Positions 10,563 through 24,898 of a stretch of 64,000 nucleotides of DNA are shown here, piece after piece. The first letter of the stretch is position 1. Every line of letters begins with the position of its first letter. The notes under the pieces are model-generated. The model did no database searches, was not told the DNA's origin, and saw only the letters and a program-made list of their open reading frames with translations. The DNA comes from Neurospora intermedia (taxonomy: Eukaryota > Ascomycota > Sordariomycetes > Sordariales > Sordariaceae), in contig BTPP01000007.1 in NCBI GenBank assembly GCA_037102815.1, positions 248,001-312,000 on the forward strand. The letters are read 5' to 3'. The translations under genes and the position numbers were made by a program.

Positions 10563-11682
10563 GATGTTCAAGTTCAAGTTTCCGCAATGCTCGATACGCT
10601 CATTGAAAATACTCGGACCATTCACACTTCCACCAGAACGGGGCACGAGAGGGCGGGCGAGTTCCCACAGAGAACACCATCATCACATCTCATGAAGCTA
10701 TTCGTGATTGCCAGCATCTTGACTCCTCTGTCAGTTCGGAGTTACCAGCGCGTCAGACAGTCCACCGCTGTCGGGAGCGAGATCACCAACCTCATTGAAT
10801 TTTGCATCTGCATGGAACTATTGGTGCAAGGGTGCGTGGTCTTGTCCAGGTACCCAGGCACAGCATCTGCTATGAACTTATCTGTATCCTGTGCTAATCT
10901 AGCCTCTTGGTGTTAGATCGATAACAGACATCATGATCCCTATCTCCCACACGACACCCCCGCATGCCACAGCTCGGAGCGGGACGCCCCGCGCCCGCCA
11001 CAGGCTTGTCCGACAACTCTCCCCCGACGACGCCGGCCGAGTCGCAAAGTGGAGGTGTTGCAAATTGAGGCTCTTTTAACATGACCGTCAAGCCCCTAGC
11101 CAACAATCTCACGTCTACACAGCATGTCAGCCTTCATCGCCACCTTCTCGACAAATGGGCTCGGTGACTGTCTCCGGTTGGGCTGGTGCAGAGTCTGTCG
11201 CATTGGGCGTGTTATTCATGAGCTGGCGGCCAAGTCGACTGACACATGACAGCCGACTCCTTCCAGGCCCGATCTTCATCCAGCTCAGCCTTATTGGGAA
11301 CTTATGCGCTCAGATTGTACTACCTTACAAGCAGTGCTTACCTGTTGGCGTGTGTCGTTGGCTGCTTCACCTATCCGTATCAACAAAGCCATGTAGATTT
11401 CTACCCAGCCCGAGGGGCTAATGCATGGCGAAGTGAGGGCCCACTCATTGGATACAAACATCACATCCGCTCCAGCTGTTCGTCCTTTGCCCAAGTTCCA
11501 ACAGCGCCCGGGCTTAAACAATCCGACATGTGATCGATACTGATTACTGAGCCCCGGGGACACAAAACACCCACATTCTTTTCCTTTGGCACCGTCTCTC
11601 AAACGCAACACGTTCGGTGCACGTTGCCCCTACCCTCTCAATACGACGACATATCGGGTTCTGCACCCGCTCGACACACAAG
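10563..11682. other. intergenic, divergent promoter region
   Basis: Lies between the uncertain minus-strand gene and the ankyrin/CorA gene. Short open frames on both strands have no recognisable features and mostly non-ATG starts. Presumed promoter and leader of the gene at 11683. Confidence 0.5.
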
Positions 11683-14600
11683 ATGGGACCTCCGCGCAAA
11701 CAAGAGACCTCGCAAAAGTTGAAGCGGCTCAAAGAGTTCTTCCGATCCGGTGGGAAACGTCAACAGCCTCAAGCTCCCAGACGTCCAGACGAGGACAAGC
11801 ACATGCTATCCCCAACACGGACCCTGTCTTTCAACAGCTACCTTGAAAAAGTGGAAGAGGAAAACAAGCGACGTCTCCAGGCGGCAGTGGATATTCGCCA
11901 AGCCATCACCCAAAACGACTGTAACCGCGTCATTGAGTTATATCAGCAACATGCCGCTCTTCGTCCCAAAGACAAGAGAGGGCGAACTCCACTTCATGCG
12001 GCTGCCGAGCTGGGCCGAGACCTTATCCTGCGCTTCCTCCTGGATCAAAAAGGTGTGAGCCTCGATGCCACCGACATCCATGGCCGCACTGCTCTACACT
12101 TCGCAACCATCAATAATCATGCTGATTGCGTATCCTACCTCTTAGAGAGGGGAGCAAATGCTCAGCTTGTTGATGGGAACGGCCACTTGCCATCGTTCTA
12201 CGCGTCAACTGACACAAAAGCCAAGTTCGACAATCCCCCTATTGTCCATAGCAGCGATCAGTATGCCGCTACCAATAACTGGACAAACAGGGCTGCGTTC
12301 GACACAGGACCAACACCTCCCAACGGTGCCCGAGAGGAAGTGTGTCGTTATTTCCAGGGCAGCCTCTGGGTACCCGACCTATCTACCAGATTTCGTATAC
12401 TTCCGGTTTGGGAGTTGGTGTACGAAGCCGGTCGATATGAAGATCTTTGTAGGCGGTTTAGCATTGGCCAGCAAAGAACGGTGGACAAGAAGAAATGGAT
12501 CCATCTCCCAATTGCCAGCAGGGAACTACTTCTTGACCTAACAAAGAGGATTTACACTGCTTCAGGACGCGATCTACAGTCATATCAGAGAGTGGAAAAG
12601 CTTGTCATCGACATGTTCAAACAGGTTGATGTGACAGGTCCAGAGGGGAAGGTGCACTTCAAGGTATGTGTATCCTATCACACTTGTCCAGAGGTTTCCA
12701 TGTTGAGGCATCTGACGTTTTGTAGTTCAAGAGTTTGAAGCATAGCGGTCAAACCGACTCCGACGAAGGGCGATCTAAATCCGGAAGCATTTATGCGATG
12801 GCTGTAAGTTGCAATATTCTCATACTGACCTTTGTGCGCACAAATTTTGATCGCATTGCTGCTGTAGCTTCCTGTGGTCGATGTCGACAAGAAAGATTAC
12901 GTTTCTGTGGCGCGCGCAGCCCAAGAACAAGCGACGAAAAAAGCGAAGCCGAGGCAAGAAACAAAGTTGTATCTTGGTGATCATGCAAAGAAGCACTTTG
13001 GCTATATGCTCAAGGCAGTGGGCTTCATGGGCCAACCGCTGCCTCGTTGCCTCGACCAATCCTACCATGACGACCTGGACAGCGATAAACTGGAATTTCT
13101 CAATAACGACCAGGTCATGGTACGGTATATCAGATATTTGAAGGCCAGATGTTCGCGGGCTGCCAAAGAAATGGGATATTCGGCTGGCCTTGACTCGGCG
13201 GATTTTGGCGAAAAGACAAGAGCTCATGCTCAGTACGAAGACGCTGAGCCAGCGCCTCAAATTGAACCCGACCAGCGCCAGCAACCGACGAGCATCCGAG
13301 TAGGATCCTCAGAAAATGACAGACCTTCGGCACAAGACAATACGGCCAGTCATATCCCGATGGAACAAGGACCACAGCCATTGGAACAGACATCTTTCGA
13401 AGCACCGCGACCTCCTCACAGCCCACGAAGGACCTACACTGGTGCTTCGACGACATCACAGCCGCGCCAGTTTTCGCTTCAACGCTCAGACACCGATACA
13501 AGCATGTCTTCAGAGAATGCGATGAGGCTTTTCAAGTCTCTGCACGGTGAAGCGAGTAACCAGAAGAAGCTAGCACAATCTGGGAATCCAGTCATGTTAT
13601 CCGGATCGGGCCCTGCTAACGTAACCCACCAATCTCCCGGCCAAAGTGAACATCGGGCAGGCCCAGCCACGCCAAAGCCTGCAACGCCTGGCACCCCTGG
13701 TACCTTTGTGAAGGAATCTGCGGACACTGGGGATCAGAGAAACGCGAACAACGGTGGCCCGGGACATATGTTTGCGTCTGAACCAATATCTTTCAGCGAG
13801 TCAGATGACTTTTTGACTGTTCCGTATTTCTGGCTCTTCAAACTCGACGCAGGTATGTATCACCTGAGCAGATATTATTAGCCATTGCTTCTCTAACCAT
13901 TAGTTCCATATCTCTAGACACAATAGTAACTCTCTATCCGGAGAGGTGGGACATGGGGAACGAACAACAACTGCAGCGTCATATTCTGGACAGTGTCAGT
14001 GATGACCGACACATTCACAACAAAACTCATGACAACAGCGGCGAGGACCTGGACATAGACCTTGTAACCAAGGCTATTCTGAAAGCGTGCATGTCTTTCG
14101 AGGCAAAGGCGCTTGTCCCGTCCATCAATCCGGATGCCATCTTTGATGATGAGGATGACGAATGTAACGGTGGAGAGCTCAGAAGGGTGATGCTTCCGTA
14201 TACAGAAGCCTTTTCGGCCTCAATCGCTCAGCTTGTAGGTCCTCTTCGCTTGATGCTCATTCTTTGCTTACTGCTCCGCCGTTTTCGTGCTCAACGATTC
14301 TAACGTTTTACACCACGCAGTACTTCCAAGTCACACAGCGCTTTGATAGGTTGAAAAGGGGAATGGGCTCGATTAGCAAAGACCCAAACAAGTTCTACCA
14401 AGACACACAGAACGAAACGGCCATCCTCATCGACATCGATGATACGATTGGCGAGATCGGGATGATTAAACGAATCTTGTCAAATCAGATCAAGATCTTT
14501 GATCGATTCCAAAATGAGGTTCGAGGCAAGAACCCTAACAAGGTTGCCAAAGTACACGAGGGAGAGACCTTGGCACGGTTTGATATGCTCGAGGATGAAG

Positions 14601-15531
14601 CGAACCGTGTCCGGTCCATGGTACGTACATTGAATTAATGTAGTTCATGTCCAAAAACTAAGCGTGCCGGATGTACAGGTTACTACCTTGCTGGACTTGC
14701 GTCAACGAGAAGCAACTCTCGAGGACGCTTTATCCATGGGTGAGCAATCGACCATGCTCTTCGTTTTCACTGCAGTGACTGTTCTATTTGTAAGCCCCAC
14801 AAAATCTCTTTTCGTGCTTCACGTTGTTCTAGAAAGCTGACAGACTTAAACCAAAAGGCCCCTCTATCATTTGTTGTTGGACTATTGGCCCTGAATGTAG
14901 ACGGGCTTCCGGATAGATGGAGCCGCTCACCCCTCGCCGAAGTTTTCGGTAAATATACCTTTCCGTCTTCTGGCCTCAGTCTTCATTTATCCACCACGAC
15001 AAGCGAGACTAACTGTTGAAAATAGGCCTCTCCACCTTGGCAACTGGTGGTCTTTGCGTGATCTTGTGGTCCATCTTCAACCGGTACTACCGGCGTGCTC
15101 ATGGTCTCGACAACGACCTTGACTTCGACCCGAGTCCATCGGCTGAGAATGGATACCAAATGAAGAGCTCGGCTTGGTGGCGACGGACGTGGCCGACTAT
15201 ATTTGATAGACGGGGCCGTAGAAAACCGACGGTACGAGGAACCCCGGCTGGTTTCCATCAAGGACAAGGAGAACAAGCCCCGAACCGAGACGCCATCTTA
15301 CACAGTCCTACTCGACAAGACAATGCAGGTGCAGATTCCAATTTGCAACTTGTAGGAAACTTAAGGGGTGGTACAAGAAGAAGAAGAGGTATGAGCGGGG
15401 GGATGAGTATAGGGACAAGTCTCTCCTCACTGTCCATGGCATCGTCGAGTCGTGTATGGTCGTGGAATGGAAGAACAAAACCGGAAGGGCTGGCGTTGGG
15501 AGACATCGAGTTTGGTGTCCTTCATGTGTAA
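11683..15531 (+). CDS. ankyrin-repeat protein with CorA-like C-terminal membrane domain
   Basis: Eight exons fit consensus and phase: 11683-12663, 12726-12803, 12868-13852, 13918-14234, 14321-14620, 14679-14789, 14858-14948, 15026-15531, giving 1122 residues. The ATG at 11683 (context ACAAGATGG) is preferred over an in-frame codon at 11617. Ankyrin repeats sit at about 96-172 (GRTPLHAAAELG, GRTALHFATINN). A long middle segment is rich in Pro, Ser and Gln (about 440-620). The end resembles the fungal ankyrin/CorA-like family: an acidic helix-rich stalk, a helix near 905-935 (TVLFAPLSFVVGLLALN), then a second near 960-980 (STLATGGLCVILWSIF). The GMN motif that marks true CorA magnesium channels reads ALN, so magnesium transport is doubtful. 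The basic, disordered tail (980-1122) should be cytosolic. The terminal V is followed by a donor-like GTAAGT, so a further 3' exon cannot be excluded. Confidence 0.82.
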
Positions 15532-15975
15532 GTGGCACTGGCCTGGTACGCCTTGAGCGGCTTGAGCTGCGCTTGAGAGGGTACAGGAATAAGGAAGCAG
15601 GGGACGAGCATCAGACCACACCATCATCTGGTAAAATCATCCAATATCAGGCTAAATATTCTACGAGTCCTTGGACTGTCGACCAAAAAATTGCGGGAGT
15701 CACCCGATTGAACATCAGAGCTCAATACACAGCTTTCTTGCGCGCCTCCCACATGGCGGTGCCAACCCACCCAACGCACCCCACATCGAGATCGCCTTCA
15801 TCTTTCTCATGATCCTTTCACTCTGATCAACCCCCATGACATCGAATTTTCACCTTCAGTTCTCGACCCCCCTGCCTTCCCCAACTTAGGGTATACCTAG
15901 GTCCCTCCCTCCCAAACCTCGTATCCACGTTTCCACGGAAACAACCACCCTTCAGTTCCATGTCGAATCCCCTTT
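15532..15975. other. intergenic, convergent 3' region
   Basis: Shared downstream region between the ankyrin/CorA gene and the small minus-strand membrane-protein gene. No gene seen. Confidence 0.5.
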
Positions 15976-16302
15976 CTAGACCTTCAACGGACCACCCACT
16001 CCATACCCCTGAATTCTCCTCGTCTCCTTTTCCTTCTCCGTAACCATCAAATAAACCAAGACCAACGGCCACGCACTCCCACACAGAAAGGCGCCCACCA
16101 CCCCAGCAAAACTGACGCCCCGTTCGCCGTGCTCGCCGGCCCAGCGCTCCAAAAGCTTGACGGCGCAAAAGATGATGCCCATGCCGTAGATGGAAGAGGC
16201 CCAGACGACGCCGACGATGATGTCGGCGTGGCGGTCCTGGGGGGAGAGGACGACGCCCGAGGTGTCGGCGAAGGGTTCGGAGAGGGAGAGGTTTTGGCCC
16301 AT
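15976..16302 (-). CDS. small two-helix membrane protein, 108 residues
   Basis: Uninterrupted frame from ATG at 16302 to TAG at 15976-15978. It has two hydrophobic segments, about residues 27-48 (ADIIVGVVWASSIYGMGIIF) and 64-85 (VSFAGVVGAFLCGSAWPLVL), separated by a charged loop (ERWAGEHGER), with a charged C-terminus (TEKEKETRRIQGYG). No signal peptide is apparent. Composition and codon use look coding, unlike the surrounding frames; a longer overlapping minus-strand frame (15827-16594) is a Pro/His/Arg-rich shadow. The family was not recognised and no function is proposed. Its size and two-helix layout would suit an organelle or ER membrane accessory protein, which is only a guess. Confidence 0.6.
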   Translation of the reverse strand: MGQNLSLSEPFADTSGVVLSPQDRHADIIVGVVWASSIYGMGIIFCAVKLLERWAGEHGERGVSFAGVVGAFLCGSAWPLVLVYLMVTEKEKETRRIQGYGVGGPLKV

Positions 16303-18620
16303 TTTTTATTCTCTTGGAAGTTTGGAAGTGGGTGGGTGGGTGGTTAGGGGTGGGAAGAGCAAGGTGGTGATATGGAGAAGTTGGAGAAGGGTGGATAAAT
16401 GGTTGGTGGTGGGTGTCAAGTGGCCGGGTTGTAGATGATGATGTAGCGGCTCGATTGGGATGCTTGTCGTGGGCACGGTGGAAAGTGCAATTCAGGCGAT
16501 ATGCTTGGGTTGGAGGAAGTATGGTGCGGTGTCGATCTGGTTCGATCGATCGGTTTGAGTCCAGGTGAGTGCTGGAGATTGTTTTCACACTCAAGTATGT
16601 CTCTTTTCCTCCTCACCGGTGTGTATGAGGTAGGTAGGTAAGTGCTCTATCCCTGAGGGCTGAGAGTCGCAGTGAGTTGATTGATTGATAGATAGACGGG
16701 GAAATGATTTGCGATTTTGCGATCGGAATAACGATATCGGCTCAGCGTAGCTGCTTTCGTAGAGTAGATGTCGACAAGGAAGGGCGAGAGAGAAGAGAAC
16801 CGGCCGGCGAGAGATGAATCCTAGGTAGGTACCTAGGTATCTAGGTATCGAATATGAAGCGAACGAAAGGTTTCCAGAACCGTGAGAATGGAGACGACGA
16901 GTACCTAGGTGGGTAGGTAGGTAGGTAAAGACGGGAAGGTTTTGAAATGTTTGAATCAGCGACTAGAGGTGCCGCTATGTACTCGATTCGAAAAGAAAGG
17001 CAAATAACAATGTCCAGCAATGTCGTCGTAGAATGGATGGAAGAAAGAAAGAAAGAACGAAAGGAAAACCCCGACGAGTTCGTTCCAAGAACTAGACTAG
17101 GTAGCGTAGGTAGGTAATAACTTGGAAAGCAGGAAAAAAATAAAGAGATGCAAAGGGGAAAGAAAAAAAAAGGTAACAAAACAGTTCAGTGGGAGAAGAG
17201 AAAATCTCCCAAAACATCAAACATCAAACACCAAGGAGAAACTTCCTATTTACCTATAGTACAGGTTTCCGATGCTTTGGGTTTGTCTCGGATGCAAGCA
17301 AGTCCTGGATGGACGCACAGGACCAGAGGACCAGAGAATCAGAGGACCACTTCACCCACCCCGTTGCTTCATGACAAACCCTTACGTAGGTATTCACACC
17401 CATGCTTTATTCTTCCACCTTTACAAAACAACCTCCTAGCGTACTCACAATCCTTCTTCCTTCATCTTCCCTATATAAATGAACTGAACAGTCGGATTCG
17501 AGAAAGGTGAGGGAATGCGATGTTGTTACCTAACCCGTTCGTTACATATTGTATGTATTACACGTTCGGCAGCCCGAGCGCCGACCCCCCTTGGGACCGA
17601 ACCGAGACGCAGTAATTGGTTGCTGCTCAGGGGTCTGTGACACTTGATGCTTCGGATTTTTTTTTGTGTCGTGCTTTAGCCGCTCCCCCGCCCCGCCCCG
17701 CGGCAGGTTTGCGCCAGGGAAGTCCTCGAGTTTAAAAGCCACGGCGGTTCCCGGCCGGTTTCTGGTGAGTGGGAGATGGGGTTTTTGGACGGATGATGGT
17801 TTGAGCTGTCTGACGACATCATTCTTCTCGGTAGCGCGCCTAGCTCGTTCTGTGATCAGGTGAGTGACGTCTTAAGGAGTTTTGACGAGGTTTGAATAGG
17901 GCACTGGGATGATCCTAGAAGTCATCTGCAGGTACAGAACCGCAGAGCCCACTATATCAAGTCAGGTATAGCGCTGAAGGTACTGCGCTCTTTCCATTGA
18001 ACACCGTGAACGCAATCATGACCGCAAGCAGCACGAAATAGGAAAAATTGACTGCGCTGTTGTGTAAAAATCCAAAGCAATTATATGACTGCAACAAACG
18101 CCCAACTCCTACATTCTGTCTATGGTAACAGGAAACTCCAAATGATGTATCCAAGAACCGTGCGGGCTTGAGCCTGCGCAACCAACAGCGCACTGTTCCT
18201 GACGTGGGTACTCGTCGTCAGCACTAGATTTAGTGCCTCACTCGCCGTCCTATCAGTGTTGAAGGATGGCCGATTTCGAACTGCGAGTTACCGCTGGATA
18301 AGTGTCAAATTTACGCGTCACCCTCATCAGATGCGAGGGCTTGACCAGGAAGACACTCATGAAGCTCCATGCAGGAGTTGTATAAAGAGTCCCAGACATG
18401 TCCGGCGGCAAGTTGAAGTCGGCACGCGCTTCTCTCAAGCCTCCAGCTGCGCTCCAAATATCACGACTCCCATGGAATGACCTCACGAGTCCTGTGAGAG
18501 TGACCCCAGTCTTGGAGCCTCTGGTGAGTGTCTGGTCGACCGGCTCTGCCAAGGCCGAGTTCTTTCTTGACGAACAACCGTCACCGTGGTTCGATGGATG
18601 GACAAAACCTCTAACGCTCT
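16303..18620. other. intergenic, rich in TAGGTAGG motifs
   Basis: A 2.3-kb region without a convincing gene. It carries several clusters of the tetranucleotide TAGG (around 16630-16641, 16823-16851, 16904-16927, 17098-17115), purine-rich stretches at 17040-17170, and a TATA-like CCCTATATAAATG at 17471-17483 that is not followed by a recognisable reading frame. Confidence 0.5.
16623..16928. repeat. clusters of TAGG/CCTA tetranucleotide repeats
   Basis: Short perfect runs of GTAGGTAGGTA and palindromic CTAGGTACCTAGG occur three times here. The same motif recurs at 4771-4797, 5531-5555 and 17098-17115. It looks like simple-sequence DNA characteristic of this genome. Confidence 0.7.
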
Positions 18621-20562
<1,942 letters not shown>

Positions 20563-23311
20563 GTTCCTTCAATGCGTTCAAGTATCTGCAAGGGCGGCTT
20601 GCCCGTGGTCATGGCTAGAGTACTACGACACACAACTTATTGTCGTCTGGTGTCGTTGGCGCTCTTGGACCGTGAAGCGCCGGCAGTGTTGCTTCCTTTC
20701 GCGGTTCGGGTTACGGTTGCGGTTGCGACTGTGGTCCATTGCTGGACGACGGGAATCGGGATGGGAGGATGGCGATGCCACGGTCGCGTTGTGTCCGTCA
20801 TTCATTGCCGTCTGGGGCTGGCTGCTGAACACAGTGTGGGGGTGCGGTGCTCTGTTACCCCCCTGTAGTGCAGGGCCGCCACCAGCATTTCAGCACTCAT
20901 GGTGTCGAAATGCCTTCCGGATTTGGTCTCGACGGAAGATGAGCACATCCACTGTCTTCGCTTCGCCTGCTCGACATGGTTGACCAAGGTCCGGGTGCCC
21001 GGTCAGTCTCGACATCAAGAGGTTTCAGGCGGCAATTGTGGTAGTATGGGCTGTAACCATGTTGGCAGATTGTCAAGCGATATCCCTTGCTGCCAGGGCT
21101 GGTGCGCACTGTTCGGTGGCTGCGACGGTGGTGTCTTTGTGTTGGTTGACTGACTTGTGAGTGTTGATCGTTGCGATGCTCAGGGGCTGCAATTGAATCA
21201 GATGAATTGGTTACTGTGTGCATTACGTAAGGAGGGCAGTGGGGGTCTGGCGGGGAAAGAACCCGCACCAATTGGCCAATCAAGCATTTGGGCTTGTCAG
21301 GTACCGTTCTTCGTGGCCGGGCTACCTTGTGTATTATTTTCTTTGGTTTACATCGACAACTCTTGCCTTTTCACGAAAAACCATCCGTAAGAAGGGGAGC
21401 ACTACGTAGGTATACAACTATCGAAGATGATAATTGTCAGTCTTTTGGTGGCTATTATGTCTACCGTATGTGCCTTATCTGTTTCTTTACAATTTCTGCC
21501 TTTGTTTGCCTAATGTTTGTTGGTCTTTGATTGCCCTTGTCATTCAATGTTACCCAATATTTTGCCTCTTCCTTGACTCGTTGGACACTGACACTGCGTT
21601 ACAACACAGGCCTTCACGCGAAATTATGTTTGATGCCAGGTCCTGCTATGTAGCCGCCAGTCAGCCCTATCGGCGCTCCTGACTGGTTGCCCATCTCACC
21701 CCGTGTCGCCGTCGCTGTCTTTTCCAATCACTCAGCGGCAAGTCGACCCAAATGTCTTTGACTCGTCCTTGAGATGTATCCGTATGTCCATCAGAACCCT
21801 TGTATAGACCATCTTGATGAATCCTTGGCTGCTTAGATGTGGAAAACGCATGAGGTTCCGGGTGGATTCTGTGCCTTGACTTTTAGGGACCTCAAGAACG
21901 CCACAATACCCTAAACAGCTGCTATGGATTAGAAGCTTCATGTGCAATGACGAGCTTGGCTAGGGGCTCGAACGACAGCCCCGTGGCCATGTGCATCGGT
22001 ATCTCGCGCCACAAATGGGACACTGGCTAGGTACTCTACCCTCAACTAATTAGGCCTAGATTCCAACTCAACCTACCTCAACGCCCTCTCCAAGCCCACA
22101 ACATTTCTTCACAAATATATTCCATTTCTATTTAGTAGTTTAGGTTGTTCTTTACTTTCCATCTAAAAACTGGGGCTATGGGTGTTCTTGAAGGGCTCCT
22201 CTGCGGCATATGACGGCTCGGTTGTGTTTGGTGGGTACGTACGACGAGGAAACAATTAGAGGATAGCCTTCCATGCGGAAACTAGAATACACCGGCCGAC
22301 CCAGGACCTTTATCGATCACCATCTGCGGCAGAGGAAACGAATCCCATAGCAACCCTGCAGAGGTAGCGAATCACAACTGAACCCATCAGCTGGACATAG
22401 ACGGCACGCGGAACCACCCGCAATACAAACCTTCCGGTTCTGGATGAGGAGAGGATTTTGTACCTACCTCTACAGTAGTTTTACAATACTACCGAAAAGC
22501 TATAACAAGATCCCTCCCTCGAAATAAACCTGCATCTTCATTACTTGTACCTACAACATACAACCTACCACCACTACCACCATCACCAACAGACATATCC
22601 CTTTATGCCCACACAAGACTCAGGAGACCTCTGGGCAGGAGAAAGCTTCCCTCCCTTCGTGCTATTCTGAGCGCTGACACTGAGCGGCTAGAGAAGCCAA
22701 TGGGGATCACTTGGTGGGTAGTAGCAATTCTTTGTAACCATCATCCACGACCAATCGAGTCCGTTCCTCGGCACGTTACGACAGAATCCAGCCCACACAC
22801 ACCATGAACAGGTTTAATGCCCCGCTATCTTGCATGAGGAAATCTGGTATTCACGGGTGTCTGTGTGGCTCCGATCTTTACGGCATTCTAGAAGTCATCT
22901 TTCCGATTTCTCCTTTGGACATGAAACCATGCCGGTGCTGGTATTACCTCTACGGCTGAAGATAATGTATACAAGAGTAAGAAAGAGAAGTATTCCACCT
23001 GTGATCGCGGTCGGATGAGAATTTCTTCAGCCCGTATGGCTTTCTCTGGCTGTTTCATGACCAACATCTGCGCCTCTCTGATCAAATTAGACTCAAGACT
23101 CGGCATCAGCAGCACGACGCTACGCCTTTCCACCCCGCACATCCACTCGCCACTATTATTGATTGTGCATCAGTTATAACAGAATAAACTATAGCCTTGC
23201 CCTCATACATCTTGCAGCTCCTAGCCACCGTCATCTCAAAATCTGACAGTGTCCCTACTCCCCTTTCTTCTCTTATTCCATCCCACAACGAAGTCCATAA
23301 CTACAAAGAAT
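20563..23311. other. intergenic, 2.7 kb
   Basis: No convincing gene. It includes the mannosidase promoter (20563-21000) and leader of the gene at 23312. Open frames in 20600-21200 are shadows with no motifs. GTACCTACCTCTAC-type motifs appear around 22460-22476 and 22546-22552. A non-coding transcript cannot be excluded. Confidence 0.45.
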
Positions 23312-24406
23312 ATGTCACGAACATCACGAACCCTCACAAACACAGATTTGGCATTTCTCCTTTGCACCACAGCAGCAGCCACAGCTTCCCAGACAAATGA
23401 AAAGTTCAGTCGACGAAACTTTTGCCTTTCATTCGAGACCGACTACGGCCTCATGCTCTCCCTCGAGCCCGACAATTCCATCACCATCACTCTCCGCAAA
23501 CCTCAAAATCCGCACTCCGACTCCTTTGACAATACCACACCCATCAAGTCACAGCAATTCCCTTCCCCCGTCTCCGTTCCCACTCACTACTCACATGGAA
23601 GTATCGACGGGGTGCTGCTGTCTAGCCCCGTGTCGCTAAGCTTCCTGGAAACGGGGACGGGGACGGGGATGGGCGGAGCTACTATAGCCGCCGCTCGACC
23701 TAGAGGTCCACCACCGTCACCGACGCATATACCTCCTCCACCTCCATCATCATCAACCGTTACCCCAACTTTGACACGAACTTCGAGTCAACGTCAAAGT
23801 CAAAAAAGTGCCATTCCAAAAAAGATCAACTACTACATCCGCCCCAGCCTAGACGTCAAGCGTTCCACGCACATGTTTTACACCTCTTCTTCTTCTTCCA
23901 TACAGCCTCTCCATCATCCAAGCAACACCACCAGCACTACCAGCAACCCAAAACCCCGCCTACTAGAACTCCACCGCGTCAAAGAATCCCACCTCCAATC
24001 CCTCTATCACCATCCTCCTTCCTCTTCCACTTCCTCTTCCTCTTCCACAACCTCAACCAACTCATGGTTCGACTCCTACCTAGATTGGACAAACAGACTA
24101 GAAGATGCATGTGCGTGCGCCGCATCTGCTTGTGCTGCCCAACAACCAGCAACGAGCAGCAGTACCTTTAGTAAAACTTCTCAAACAAGTAAAAGTCAAG
24201 AGCCCTTTACAGACGATGAAGGAGAAAAGTCCCTGTGGCTAGTTGAGGGACTACTCCTCGCCAGCTGGCTGTCGTTGCAGGATGGGGTGGAAGGGGTGGA
24301 GTACGTGCCGTTACCGTCAAGTGAGGTGTTCCGGTTGGAGCAGCATGGGGATAATGCCGGGGTGGCGATGAGGAGGTTGCTGGAGAGGATTGGAGCAGGG
24401 GAATAG
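23312..24406 (+). CDS. unrecognised 364-residue protein
   Basis: Uninterrupted frame. The ATG at 23312 (MSRTSRTLTNTDLAFLLC) is chosen because the frame's earlier start at 23249 is GTG. The N-terminal 60 residues look folded (FCLSFETDYGLMLSLEP). The middle is low complexity with Pro runs, Gly-Thr repeats and Ser/Thr runs. The C-terminal third has a well-formed region, WFDSYLDWTNRLEDACACAASACAA and SLWLVEGLLLASWLSLQDGVEGVEYV, containing Cys-Ala repeats and a hydrophobic helix. It ends in LRRLLERIG-like basic/hydrophobic residues. No known domain was recognised. Coding status is supported by the composition of the two structured ends and the plausible stop at 24404. The low-complexity core suggests rapid evolution. 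Function unknown. Confidence 0.65.
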   Translation: MSRTSRTLTNTDLAFLLCTTAAATASQTNEKFSRRNFCLSFETDYGLMLSLEPDNSITITLRKPQNPHSDSFDNTTPIKSQQFPSPVSVPTHYSHGSIDGVLLSSPVSLSFLETGTGTGMGGATIAAARPRGPPPSPTHIPPPPPSSSTVTPTLTRTSSQRQSQKSAIPKKINYYIRPSLDVKRSTHMFYTSSSSSIQPLHHPSNTTSTTSNPKPRLLELHRVKESHLQSLYHHPPSSSTSSSSSTTSTNSWFDSYLDWTNRLEDACACAASACAAQQPATSSSTFSKTSQTSKSQEPFTDDEGEKSLWLVEGLLLASWLSLQDGVEGVEYVPLPSSEVFRLEQHGDNAGVAMRRLLERIGAGE

Positions 24407-24898
24407 ATAGAGGTAGAGTCGACGGGGCCTTCAAGGACGGTTTTTTTTTTCATTTTTTTTTTTTTTTTTTTTTTTTTTGTCGATTGGGTGCAAACCGTCA
24501 GGAAGCGTGACGGCGACATTCCAAGAAAAGAATATTATTATTGAGAAAAATTTACGTTGGAGACAAACCGGAGCAACTTGTGCCTATGGCGAGGATATCA
24601 TGAGCTTCGAAAACGTTACATAAATATATTCTGGTTCTAGGGGAATCGTGCATCATTCATCATCAACAACACCCTGACCTTCTGACTTTTTTCCGGAGCT
24701 AACCAAATCATAGAAGCGTGGAACGCAAAAAACCAAACAACCACCACAGCTCATATCAGTGATTTTCCTTTCCTCATAGCATCATCATAACAAGTGGAAA
24801 ACAAGAAAGAAACATAAGAAGCTCGCCTTGCCGCACTGAACCGTTACCACCTCATTCCATCATCGCATCATTCATCAACTCATTTTCTCTGAATATCC
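24407..24898. other. convergent 3' region with poly-T tract
   Basis: Shared downstream region of the gene at 23312 and VPS13. It contains a T-rich tract at 24441-24478 broken by CA. No gene seen. Confidence 0.6.
24441..24478. repeat. poly-T tract
   Basis: Homopolymer T run interrupted once by CA at 24451-24452, 35 nt after the stop codon of the upstream gene. Confidence 0.85.

Noticed and set aside
15827-16594. 255-residue minus-strand frame rich in Pro, His and Arg
   Set aside because: It overlaps the better-composed 108-residue membrane protein in another frame, lacks motifs and has low-complexity composition.
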